NCBI GenBank assembly: GCA_949751835.1
Contig: CATKHK010000022.1
Coordinates: 372,001 to 436,000, forward strand
Length of the DNA: 64,000 nt
From: Blepharisma japonicum
Taxonomy: Eukaryota; Ciliophora; Heterotrichea; Heterotrichida; Blepharismidae
Direction of reading: 5' to 3'
Numbering within the stretch: the first letter of the stretch is position 1; each line of letters opens with the position of its first letter. The notes below the pieces were generated by a model, which saw only the letters and a program-made list of their open reading frames with translations, had not been told where the DNA came from and made no database searches. The position numbers and the translations under genes are program-made. Of the stretch, positions 43,042 to 52,406 are shown in pieces.

Positions 43042-43362
43042 ATGGCTTCTCACAGAAATAACCAACTAGCAACTCCAGGATACTCAACGCCTTCAAGAGA
43101 ATACCCAGAATCCAGAGGCCACCCAAGGAGGAGAAAATTCGAAGATTCAAATTCCCCTTTAAGAATCAGGCCTTTTGAAGACTGTGAAGACGTTTTTTCG
43201 TTTAACAAAGAAGTGGCGGCAAGACTTGAAATGCAAAGAAAAGCTGAAAGAGAAAGAGAAATGAAGCAAGAAATCTTGCAGAGAATCAAGGCGCTGGACC
43301 AAGAAACCTGGCTATTTAATATACCAGGCACATGTTTTTGTCCTAGATATTCGAATTTATAA
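43042..43362 (+). CDS. Hypothetical protein, 106 aa
   Basis: A 106-codon frame starting 18 bp after the SERINC stop. It is rich in Arg, Glu and Pro, with a single helix 'KEVAARLEMQRKAEREREMKQ' and a C-terminal 'QETWLFNIPGTCFCP'. The style resembles small axonemal or cortical proteins, but no family is recognised. Confidence 0.6.
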   Translation: MASHRNNQLATPGYSTPSREYPESRGHPRRRKFEDSNSPLRIRPFEDCEDVFSFNKEVAARLEMQRKAEREREMKQEILQRIKALDQETWLFNIPGTCFCPRYSNL

Positions 43363-43426
43363 AAGTAAACTGTCATATTCATAAGGATATTTAGAGGATA
43401 AGTGGATTTTATTACTTGGTTAAATT

Positions 43427-43753
43427 ATGGAATTAATTCTAAGAACAGAAATCCTTTATAAATCCCCTGAAATACACCAAATTGTTAGGCAAAAGCTCTT
43501 AAAATGCACAGAAAATATCGTTAAAAAGTGCAATCCTGAAAACTTAGATTCATGTGTTGACGAGTGTATGACACCATGCAGAGAATTCAAGCTACAATAC
43601 GAATACAAACGAAGTGAACTCTTAGAGAATATTAAGAAAGATATTCTAAGCTCATGTTTGAATTCAGAAGACAAAGAATCTTGCAAAAGAAGAGTTGTGG
43701 AGTCAAAGCGCTCAGAAGTGGATAAGCTACTTGAGTTTTTACAAAGAGTTTAA
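43427..43753 (+). CDS. Hypothetical Cys-containing helical protein, 108 aa
   Basis: A 108-codon helical frame with seven cysteines, five of them between residues 27 and 51 (KCTEN..KKC..SCVDECMTPC). Spacing hints at disulfide or metal sites but does not fit the CHCH twin-Cx9C pattern. Its TAA is separated by 2 bp from the TAA of the convergent zinc-ribbon gene. Confidence 0.6.
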   Translation: MELILRTEILYKSPEIHQIVRQKLLKCTENIVKKCNPENLDSCVDECMTPCREFKLQYEYKRSELLENIKKDILSSCLNSEDKESCKRRVVESKRSEVDKLLEFLQRV

Positions 43754-43755
43754 AA

Positions 43756-44238
43756 TTAAGCATTAGTTTGATTAATATCACTCATACACCGGCTGCATAT
43801 TTTTGCAGTTCTATTTTTATCTGAGCTTGCTAGGCAGCAGTAAGCCCTCCAGCCTTTTTTCTTTTCAGTTGTTATAATAGTCACTTGTTTTTTACATTTC
43901 AGGCAGAAGCCTCTTGCTGCAGACATATCAAATTCTACCTCATTTTCTTTATCCGCCTTTAGGTTCTCTGGAGTATGTGTCTTTAAAATATCAATTTCTC
44001 TATAGCCAGGACTGTCCTGGGTATTTAATGAAGATCTACCACTTTCTATTATAACTTCTAGTTCTTTTTTAAAAATTGGCGGATTTTTACTGTTGGACCA
44101 ACACTTTCCTTCTGAATTCGTTTGGGATCTCTTTAAGTCTCTTGCTTCTCTTAATAAATTTTCATTGAAAGACAGTCCAGATGTAGGCATTGTGTTGTGC
44201 CTATAAAGACGTCGCGGGGATTTGCGGCCAAGGAACAT
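43756..44238 (-). CDS. Small protein with C-terminal zinc ribbon (LITAF-like?)
   Basis: I start at 44238 (MFLGRKSPRRLY, 160 aa) because the open frame further upstream runs antisense through RPB6. The N-terminal 110 residues are basic/disordered. The C-terminus carries CLKC, CC and CSRC pairs spaced like a zinc ribbon; the layout is reminiscent of the LITAF domain but the central hydrophobic part is short. It is divergent from RPB6 with 58 bp between starts. Confidence 0.6.
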   Translation of the reverse strand: MFLGRKSPRRLYRHNTMPTSGLSFNENLLREARDLKRSQTNSEGKCWSNSKNPPIFKKELEVIIESGRSSLNTQDSPGYREIDILKTHTPENLKADKENEVEFDMSAARGFCLKCKKQVTIITTEKKKGWRAYCCLASSDKNRTAKICSRCMSDINQTNA

Positions 44239-44296
44239 ATTTAAATAAGTGTAATGTGCGTTTGATAAGAGCCCATTCGCCCTAATTATTATAAAA

Positions 44297-44719
44297 ATGT
44301 CTAGCGACGAAGACATACCTGAATCTCCAAACCTGACCGAAGACGAAGATGTGGAAATGGACCAAGATGAAGATTTTACAGAAAGGCCAGGCGAAAAATC
44401 CATTCTGCACGTCCGTCCAGAAGGCGATGAATATATCGAAGAAATTGAACAGGAAGAAGACATCATCACCAAAGAAAGAGTTGAAAAGATAACAACGCCT
44501 TACATGACCAAATATGAAAGAGCGAGAATTCTAGGGACCAGAGCTATGCAGATCAGCAGAAACGCTCCAGTTTTCGTCGAGCTTGACCCTCATGAGACAG
44601 ATCCACTGATTATTGCAGAGAAAGAACTAAGAGAAAAGAAAATTCCATTCATAATTAGAAGATACTTACCAGATGGGAGCTATGAGGACTGGCCGATCTC
44701 TAGCTTAATTATTGAATAG
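44297..44719 (+). CDS. RPB6: RNA polymerase subunit RPB6 (common subunit ABC23)
   Basis: 140 residues. RPB6 is shared by RNA polymerases I, II and III and stabilises the clamp. The acidic N-terminus and the conserved core '[20 protein letters not shown]', '[11 protein letters not shown]', '[20 protein letters not shown]' and '[16 protein letters not shown]' are unmistakable. Family-typical length. Single exon. Confidence 0.97.
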   Translation: MSSDEDIPESPNLTEDEDVEMDQDEDFTERPGEKSILHVRPEGDEYIEEIEQEEDIITKERVEKITTPYMTKYERARILGTRAMQISRNAPVFVELDPHETDPLIIAEKELREKKIPFIIRRYLPDGSYEDWPISSLIIE

Positions 44720-44952
44720 AAAATACAAAATTTATTTAATTTACTAGGTTTTTATATAAATTTTCTTATTTTTTATTTAGTAACTATTTTAAAATCATAT
44801 TTATAATAAAAATTAGCATAAACGCCAATTAATGGTAAATATGATTTTTCAGCTATGAATTATCACCAGAAATTGCTTCTTATTCTTAAGCTATTAGTCT
44901 GATATTTTCATGGTTTTCCTAATATGTTTTAAAATTAAGTATGTGTAATTAA

Positions 44953-47676
44953 ATGGGAAGTGTTTGCACATCAATAAAGACACCAAAAGAAGTAAAAATC
45001 GAAAGTGATCCGAAGAACCAACATGAAAGTGGGCTCACTTTTAAGGCTTCGTCAACAAACCTTAGCAAGCCAAATTCAAGACAACTTAAAGAAGAAGGAA
45101 AAAGCCAAAAGAAACCAAAATATAGAGCAGCAGTTGATGAAAGGCTTGTTGAGGATGATGTCATGGAGGCATCTGCAGCAGAAATAATGGATAAGCCCAA
45201 AACAGAGGATGACGTTAAAATGATCATGGATGCTTTGAATAGTCATTTTATTCTCAGAAGCTTAGATGAAGATAGCCGAAAAATGATAGTTGAGGACATG
45301 AAATTTTATATCATAGGTCCTAAAGAGATTATTTTCGAGCAAGGCCAGCCAGGGGTGAGCTTCTTTGTAGTAGCGAGTGGAAGACTAGAAGTAATTGTGA
45401 ATGGATCGAGGAAAAACTTATTAAGCCCAGGCAATGGCTTTGGAGAGTTAGCCTTACTTGACAATCGTCCAAGAACTGCAACCATAAAGACATACGATAA
45501 GTGCAATTTATGAGGAGTTGATAGATTTGCGTTCAAAGAAGCTGTGAAAAGAGTCAATATGATGAACCATGAAGAAAACAAAGCGTTTATAGACAGTGTT
45601 CCCTTATTCCAAGCACTAACTCCTCAGCAAAAAGAGTCTTTATTATCAGCATTAACCACACAAAGATGAACTAGTGGCCAAAAAATAGTCAAAGAAGGCG
45701 ATGTAGGAAATTTATTTTATATAATTAAAGAAGGAATTGTCACTTGCACTCAAAATGACATTGAAATTCGACAGATGCAAAAAGGCGATTTCTTTGGTGA
45801 GCAAGCCTTACTTTATAATACCCAGAGGACAGCTACTGTGACTGCAATCGGAGACGTCAAAGTAGTATCAATTAGCAGCGATTCCTTGATTGAAGTGTTA
45901 GGAAACTCTTTAGAACAGATTTTATATAAAAACACACAGAGAATAGCTTGTGAAAAAAGCCAGAATTTAAAAGCTCTATCAATGGATCAAAGAGAAAAAG
46001 TCCTTGAAAAAGTTGAGGTCGTCAAATATCTGCCTGGAGAAGTTATTGTTCCCAGAGGAGGAAAAATCGGGGAAAAAATTTGAATTATTTTGAAAGGAAG
46101 GGTGAGAGGGCCCCAAGGAAGCATTGAGGTATTTTCTTGTATTGGAGATGAAGGATTAGATAAAAACATTCATGATGAATATCTTATAGACTATATAGCA
46201 GAACTAGAAACTGATGTCAGCGAAATTACCAAGGAAAAACTTGAAGAATGCATTGGTGGTAATTTTCTTCAAGTCACCATTCATAATGAAGCTTTAGCTG
46301 TCTTGAAAAAAGTTCATTTATTGCGTGGGCTTACACAAGATAAATTCATTTGCCTTATGAGAGCCTTAAAAGTTGTTCATTTTGCAGATGGAGACACTAT
46401 TGTGCTTCAAAGCAATCCAGGTGATTCATTTTATATCATAAAAACAGGCAAAGTAAACGTATTTAAAAATGATTCAAAAATAAGGACAATTACAAAGCAC
46501 GATTACTTTGGAGAAAGATCGGTGCTTTTTAATGATTTTCGTACTGCAACTGTTTTTGCCGATGGCCCAGTAAGCTGCTGGCTATTAGAAAAAGAGGATT
46601 TTCTAAATATAATAGATGAAGAGATTAGAAAGCAGCTGGTAAGAAGAATTGATCTTCAAGATGACTCAATAGCATTAAAGGATCTAATCCCTATCAGAAC
46701 TATTGGCAAAGGAATGTTTGGAAATGTTATTTTAGTCGCAAATAAAACCAATAGAAACATGTACGCTTTGAAAACTGTGACACGAGAAAAAATCGATATT
46801 TTTGGGTTATATGAGAATTTGAGACTAGAAAGGACAATTTCTCTGCAGCTTGACCATACTATGATTGCTAAATTGATAAAAACGTACAAGGACCCTAAAA
46901 GAGTTTACTTTCTAATGGAATATGTAATGGGAAATGACTTATTTGACGTCCTCAGAGATCTGCAGTTAGTCAAAGATGCCGACGCCAAATACTATGCTGC
47001 CTCAATTGTTGTAATGCTTGAGCATCTTCATGAAAGAGACATCATATTTAGAGACCTAAAGCCAGAAAACATCATGATTGATGAAGATGGTTACCCAAAA
47101 TTAATCGATTTTGGGACAGCAAAAATTGTACACGGAAGGACGTACACTACTGTAGGAACTCCACATTACATGGCCCCAGAAATCATCCTAGGCAGCGGAT
47201 ATAATTTTGCTGCTGATTGGTGGAGCTTAGGAATCATGATCTATGAATTCCTATATGGAGGAGTCCCATTCGGTGAAGAGGAGGATGATACCCAAAAAGT
47301 CTATCAAAAGATCCTGGAGCACAAAATCATGTGGCAAGGCCAAGTAGACCCAGCATCTCAAGCCAAGCCTTTGATATTTCAACTGCTTAATAAAAATCCA
47401 GCAGCGAGGACTGGTGGGAGTATAGAAAATTTAAAAAATCACAAGTGATTCGCCAATTTCAATTGGGTAATTTTTATATAGGATCGTCTTTTATCGAGAC
47501 AGCTCAAAATGCCTTATCTTCCTAAGATTGAGTCTTTGCATGATGAAATAGAAGCAGCCTTCGCTAATAGTAATGAGCTGGAGCTATTTCTTCAAGTTGA
47601 AGAAAACCAAGATGTGCTACCAAATATTCGACTTCGTGAGCGAAACCAAATTCAAAACTGGGATGAAGATTTTTAG
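44953..47676 (+). CDS. PKG: cGMP-dependent protein kinase, four CNB domains (one mini-intron)
   Basis: 902 residues after removal of a 15-nt intron at 47467-47481 (GTAATTTTTATATAG). The N-terminus MGSVCTS suggests acylation. Cyclic-nucleotide sites: CNB1 ('FGELALLDNRPRTAT'), CNB2 ('FGEQALLYNTQRTAT'), a degenerate CNB3 (about 325-430, no GE..RTA cassette) and CNB4 ('FGERSVLFNDFRTAT'). The kinase domain (about 570-835) has 'GKGMFGNVILVANK', YALKTV, FRDLKPENIM, DFGTAK and 'GTPHYMAPEI'. After the intron an AGC C-terminal tail (KMPYLPKI) follows. Four CNBs with a broken third is the apicomplexan/ciliate PKG plan. Several TGA codons (e.g. 45511-45513, 46081-46083, 47446-47448) are Trp. Confidence 0.95.
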
Positions 47677-47761
47677 TGTACAGAGCACAATTATTGTTTA
47701 AATGTTTATTCTTATAGCCTATTTGGACATTAGCTAATCAATTTCCAGTAAAACGCGAAAT

Positions 47762-49750
47762 TTATTTAGTATTAGTGTTATTTCCCCACTGGGACTGCTT
47801 AAAACTCTGGATCATCTCTGTTGATGCGCGCTGGAATTCTTGCTGACGCTTGTAGAATGGACAGTTATTTGCACACATTACTGGGTGGTTTAAATTTTTC
47901 ATTCGATTCATAGACCCGCAGGTACAAACTGCTGGGATCAGTTCAGAAAATTTTTCTTTTAATTGGTCTCTTACTACTCTTTTAAGAGCTGTGATATATT
48001 TTATTGAGTCTAAGTGCCATTTAGCGTTGTTTATAGGAAGCGGCTCAAGCTTGGCACTATCTTTTACATCAGCAGCGAGCTGTTCTACTTTTTCGGCGAG
48101 TTTTTGATTTCTTGAGCTGCTCTTGCTTCTTCCTGGAGAAATTCCTGAGGTGCTTTTGGCTCTTGGAGGAGATCTAGATCTAGGCCTGTCTTCTGCAGGA
48201 AGCTTTGGTCCAAAGCTCTTTTTTCGGTCATCAACTCTCATATACCTTGTTCTTTCTTCTTTACTTGGAGTGCCACTTCTTCTACCAATTTCAGGAGAAG
48301 TTTCAACCTTTTTTTCTCGGTTTCTTTCTTTATTTAATGCAGAACTTCTTGCAAACTGGACTTTTTTAGACAATTCAGATATCAAAGGGGTTCCCCAAGC
48401 TACTCTCGGCCCAGCTGATTTAGCTCTTTGCTTCATTAAACTGGCAGCATGATGCTCTTGAATTTCTGCAATTTTTCTGACCAATGCTACTTCCAAGGCA
48501 TGGTCATCAAAAAGTGGCTGATCCCAAGTCTTCCTCAGCATTTCATCTTTTGAGGACCTTGATTTGGCAGTAACTTTTGCCTGAACTTGGGCAGTTTCAT
48601 GGTCTTTGAGTGAATGAATGATATGAGCGCCCATTGCTTTTAGTGCTGCTCGCGAGTTTTGTAGAACCAAAGTGACCATTTGTGGAAGTGGCTCATCACT
48701 AAAGCAGAGTCTAGTTTGCTTTTTATCCAAAGAATGATTTTCATGCTCTTCTTCTTCGTCTTCTTCTTGAATTTGCTGATTCTTTTCTTCTATTTCTTGC
48801 ATATACACTTCATTAGTTAAGTATTCTCTAGGATTCTCGAACTCACTCTCTAATTTTTGGAAGACTTTATCAAATCTTCCTTGCTTTGCATTTCTATATT
48901 CCTCTTCGTCCTGAACTTTCTCAACTTCTTCTTCTGGAATTGGGAACATATTAAACTGTGGCTGCTTGTATTCATTGAGGAAAGGAGCTTGCTCAATCCC
49001 TTCATCATAATGAATTTGTGGAGGATTGTCTTGGATTATGTCATAATTTTCTTCAACCCCTATCTGCTGGATATTCAAGGGCTGCTTTTTGTAGCCGGAA
49101 AAATCACTTTTGAATGACCTTGGTGGTTCTGCTTCGTATTTTTCTTGTTCCAGAGAGATTTCCATTTGAGCTTGCTCCATCACTTGCTCTGCGGGTTTTT
49201 CATCCTCTCTTACTTTCTCATATATTTCATACTCAGGAACTTTTTCTTCTTCTGTAGTTTGCTTTTCTCTTTTTTCCACATATTTCTCGCTTTTTTGTTT
49301 GGTTTTTGATTCAGTTGGTTTGAGTTTCTTTTGTAGGTGATCAGTTGAGACTCCAACTTTCTTTTCAACACAATAAGCCCTAATTGCATTGAATTTCTTC
49401 GCTTTCCATTCAAGTTCCTGTTTGAGTTCTTCTTTTTCACATTTTAATCTTTGGTTTACAATTTCTTGAGTCCTCAGTTGGAAATTTTTAAGCTTTTCTT
49501 CTTTTTCTTGTTGCCTTTGCCATGCATTATGCTCTTCTCTTGCTGCGCTTTCTCCAGCTGGTGGAAGAGCTTCGATTGAGCCACTGACTGAAAGAGGCCG
49601 GCAATGAGATAAAGGGACATTAGTCCTTGTGTCAACTTTTTCAGATGGTTCTAACGGGAGCGACACATTATCAACTCTCACACTAGTTGTGACCCCTATG
49701 CTTGCGAATTTCATGCCTCTTCCCCATGAAACTGAATCAATGCTAAACAT
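47762..49750 (-). CDS. CCDC15-like coiled-coil protein with Cys-rich C-terminus
   Basis: 662 residues. N-terminal helix-rich segment ('HNAWQRQQEKEEKLKNFQLR') and a C-terminal Cys motif (AVCTCGS ... MCANNCPFYKRQQEFQRA) resemble the vertebrate centriolar protein CCDC15, whose C-terminus has a similar CxCG / CANNCxFYK block. The middle is acidic, then basic and Ser/Arg-rich, mostly disordered. A basal-body role fits a ciliate (inference). The assignment rests on the C-terminal motif and general layout from memory. Single exon, no TGA needed. Confidence 0.55.
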   Translation of the reverse strand: MFSIDSVSWGRGMKFASIGVTTSVRVDNVSLPLEPSEKVDTRTNVPLSHCRPLSVSGSIEALPPAGESAAREEHNAWQRQQEKEEKLKNFQLRTQEIVNQRLKCEKEELKQELEWKAKKFNAIRAYCVEKKVGVSTDHLQKKLKPTESKTKQKSEKYVEKREKQTTEEEKVPEYEIYEKVREDEKPAEQVMEQAQMEISLEQEKYEAEPPRSFKSDFSGYKKQPLNIQQIGVEENYDIIQDNPPQIHYDEGIEQAPFLNEYKQPQFNMFPIPEEEVEKVQDEEEYRNAKQGRFDKVFQKLESEFENPREYLTNEVYMQEIEEKNQQIQEEDEEEEHENHSLDKKQTRLCFSDEPLPQMVTLVLQNSRAALKAMGAHIIHSLKDHETAQVQAKVTAKSRSSKDEMLRKTWDQPLFDDHALEVALVRKIAEIQEHHAASLMKQRAKSAGPRVAWGTPLISELSKKVQFARSSALNKERNREKKVETSPEIGRRSGTPSKEERTRYMRVDDRKKSFGPKLPAEDRPRSRSPPRAKSTSGISPGRSKSSSRNQKLAEKVEQLAADVKDSAKLEPLPINNAKWHLDSIKYITALKRVVRDQLKEKFSELIPAVCTCGSMNRMKNLNHPVMCANNCPFYKRQQEFQRASTEMIQSFKQSQWGNNTNTK

Positions 49751-49928
49751 TTAAATAATTAATTTCAAAATCATTAAACGAAAAGTATTTATACTTATAA
49801 ATTAATATGAAATATAATAATCTAAGTGATTTCTGGTATTTAGTGGAACTTTTTGATATAAAAAGATAATACTCTTTGCTAATAGTTAATGCACTAAAAT
49901 AAATGATAATATAATTAATTGTTTTACT

Positions 49929-51026
49929 ATGGGATGTCTGCAGAGTAAAAAGAATGAAGTTATATTTACCAAAAAAATTGAAAAAGCGAAGCCAGATAAG
50001 AAGGACTTAAAAATGATGAAGCCTTATCTCCCTTTCGTATTTTTCTCTCCTGAGTCGTCTGTTATGATAAAGTATAAAAACCCTATGATAAAAGAAGCTT
50101 TTGGGCTTCCATATACCGACGATCGAACTCCAACTTATGCATTTACAGTAAAAATTGGTGTTGGGAGATTCTTTTTAGCAGGTGGCTTTGATCTTGTCAA
50201 TGACTGCCACTCTAGCAGGTGTTTTCAAGTCCACATCAAAGACAAACGCCGAGATGAGAGAAATCCTTTGCCAGTGCCTCTGCATGGTGGAATGATGTAT
50301 TATCATCGCGACCGAGCTTATTTAGTTGGTGCTGCCACTTCAGAAGACGAAGAATATGGAGACGAAACAAATTACGTTCCATATCCCTTTGTTGGGGCAA
50401 GTGCTCCAATTCTTCACTGCAGGCTCAAGCGATATCCGTTTTTGCAATTCAGTTTTAGAACAAAAAAGTGGGAAGAGCTTATCTTTAAAAAGAACATGAT
50501 TAAGGAAGGCGTCCCTTATCCTCCAGATAACATTTTTTTGCCTGGAACCTGTAAAAAGAAAAATAAAATTTATTTTATTGGGGGAAAGGTTGATGTGGAA
50601 GATGGCCTTCCCAACGAAAGTATTTTGATTTTTGATATCGATCAACGAATGGTGTCTGTAGCTGACTGTAAGTTTACTGGTGGGGTAACTGAGCCAAAAC
50701 TTGCTTGTATTTATGATGGCTTTATTTTGATATTGGGAGGATACTATAAAGAAGACAAAAAGATGAAGTTCAGCAGAAAAGTATATTTAGCTGAAATAAA
50801 CACAGAAACACATGAAAGAGCACCTTTAGATCAAGACTTTGAGTTCACCGACAGATATCCTTCAAAAGGAAACAATGGTTTTGCGCTGTTTTATTTCTAC
50901 CCGTTTGCCTTATTTGTTCATGAAGAAAAGGAAAGAAGGGAAATCATCAACATTTCAGCAACTTCCTGAAGTGATGAAGAAAAAGCTCTCATGACCAGTC
51001 GTGCAAATATAGTAAACGCGGCTTAA
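49929..51026 (+). CDS. N-acylated kelch-like beta-propeller protein
   Basis: 365 residues starting MGCLQSKK, a strong myristoylation/palmitoylation site. Repeated beta-blade motifs ('VGRFFLAGGFDLVND', 'DRAYLVGAATSEDE', 'KIYFIGGKVDVEDG', 'FILILGGYYKEDKK') resemble kelch blades with GG doublets followed by a conserved aromatic. The TGA at 50967-50969 is Trp, adding 19 residues ending NIVNAA. Such proteins are common and lineage-expanded in ciliates; function here unknown, likely a membrane-linked protein-interaction platform (inference). Confidence 0.75.
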
Positions 51027-51124
51027 TTTTTATAATATTTGACTAATAATTAAGCATATTATTACAATATTCACCCTGAATCTATATTATTTTGTATTTT
51101 AAGGGTAATATAATTATAACTTAA

Positions 51125-52278
51125 ATGGAATCAGGCAAAAGAAGTCGATCCTCATGTTCATCAACATCTGAAGCAAGGTCTCATTCCACTTACAACCAAG
51201 ATGCAGGACACTTTGAGTGGCAGGAAGGACAAATGATTAACGATCGCTATAAAGTCAAAGGGCTCCTAGGGGATGGAACATTCGGACGAGTCCTAGAAGT
51301 TGAGGACCAAGACGGCTCTTTGAAAGCTTTGAAGGTCATTCGAGCAGTCAAGCGCTATGTAGAAGCTGCCAAGATCGAAGTCGAGATATTGCACAGAATA
51401 AACCGAGCAGACCCAACCCACCAATCTAACATTGTCCAGTTATACGAAGATTTCCCCCTAGGCGGCAACTATTGTCTCGTTTTTGAAAAACTGGGAAGAA
51501 GCCTGTTCGATATCATCAAAATGAATGAGTATAAAGGTAATAAAGATGTAGGCTTCAGGATGTGGCAGGTTCAGGAAATTGCTGAACAGCTTTTTAAAGC
51601 GATTGACTTCATGCACACTCTGGGTCTGACGCATACCGATCTTAAGCCTGAAAACATCCTCTTAGTGAATGATGAACTGAGATTTGATGAAGAAAAAGTA
51701 ATGAGTGATAAAGAAAATAAACCTTCCCGTTGATTGCACAATTCGGGTTATTGATTTCGGTGGTGCCACATTTAGAGAGGACCATCATTCAGTTATCATC
51801 AATACAAGACAATATCGTGCACCTGAAGTTATTTTAGGTAGTTTTTTACTTAGAACTTGGTTGGGATACTATGTCAGATCTTTGGTCCTTGGGATGCATT
51901 TTGGTTGAGCTTTATACAGGAGAACTGCTATTCCCAACACATAAGAACTATGAGCATTTGGCAATGCTAGAAAAAGTGCTTGGACACATGCCAGCTTGGA
52001 TGGGAAAGCACTGCTCGTATAGCTATAAAAAATACTTCGACCGAGATTACTATTTTAAATATCCAGATCGAGCAGATCATGATACAAGAAACAATGTAAG
52101 ACACCTACAATATTTAGAAGTAACTCAAAATTAGGATTTGATACCTTCGAAGTATCGGGAGTTTCGACACCTTATTTACGATCTACTGGAATTTAACCCA
52201 AATCGAAGGCTCAGAGCAAAAGATGCACTTCGGCACAGGTTTTTTGATGCTGATTACAGACCGAAACGTAGTGAATAA
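51125..52278 (+). CDS. LAMMER (CLK) kinase (three mini-introns)
   Basis: 368 residues after removing introns at 51698-51713 (16 nt, GTAATGAGTGATAAAG), 51838-51853 (16 nt, GTAGTTTTTTACTTAG) and 52120-52134 (15 nt, GTAACTCAAAATTAG). LAMMER kinases phosphorylate SR splicing factors. Kinase motifs: '[15 protein letters not shown]', ALKVIR, '[12 protein letters not shown]', 'VIDFGGATF', then across the second junction 'RAPEVILELGWD' and '[16 protein letters not shown]'. The family-defining segment reads [11 protein letters not shown] (EHLAMMERILG in animals). The C-lobe end '[19 protein letters not shown]' appears only after the third intron. The N-terminus is short and Ser/Arg-rich. Confidence 0.95.
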
Positions 52279-52406
52279 TTATTATAATTTCAAAAAATCA
52301 TATAAGTGTTTTGTCATAGTAAATAGTTTTTTGTTTGTTAAATTATAACCTCTAAAATTCGTTAATTAAGTTTATTTCCATTATTCCACCATACAGATAA
52401 AATAAA

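Noticed and set aside
44239-44472. 78-residue N-terminal extension of the zinc-ribbon protein
   Set aside because: It runs antisense through the first exon of RPB6 and is Ser-rich because it reads the acidic RPB6 N-terminus backwards.
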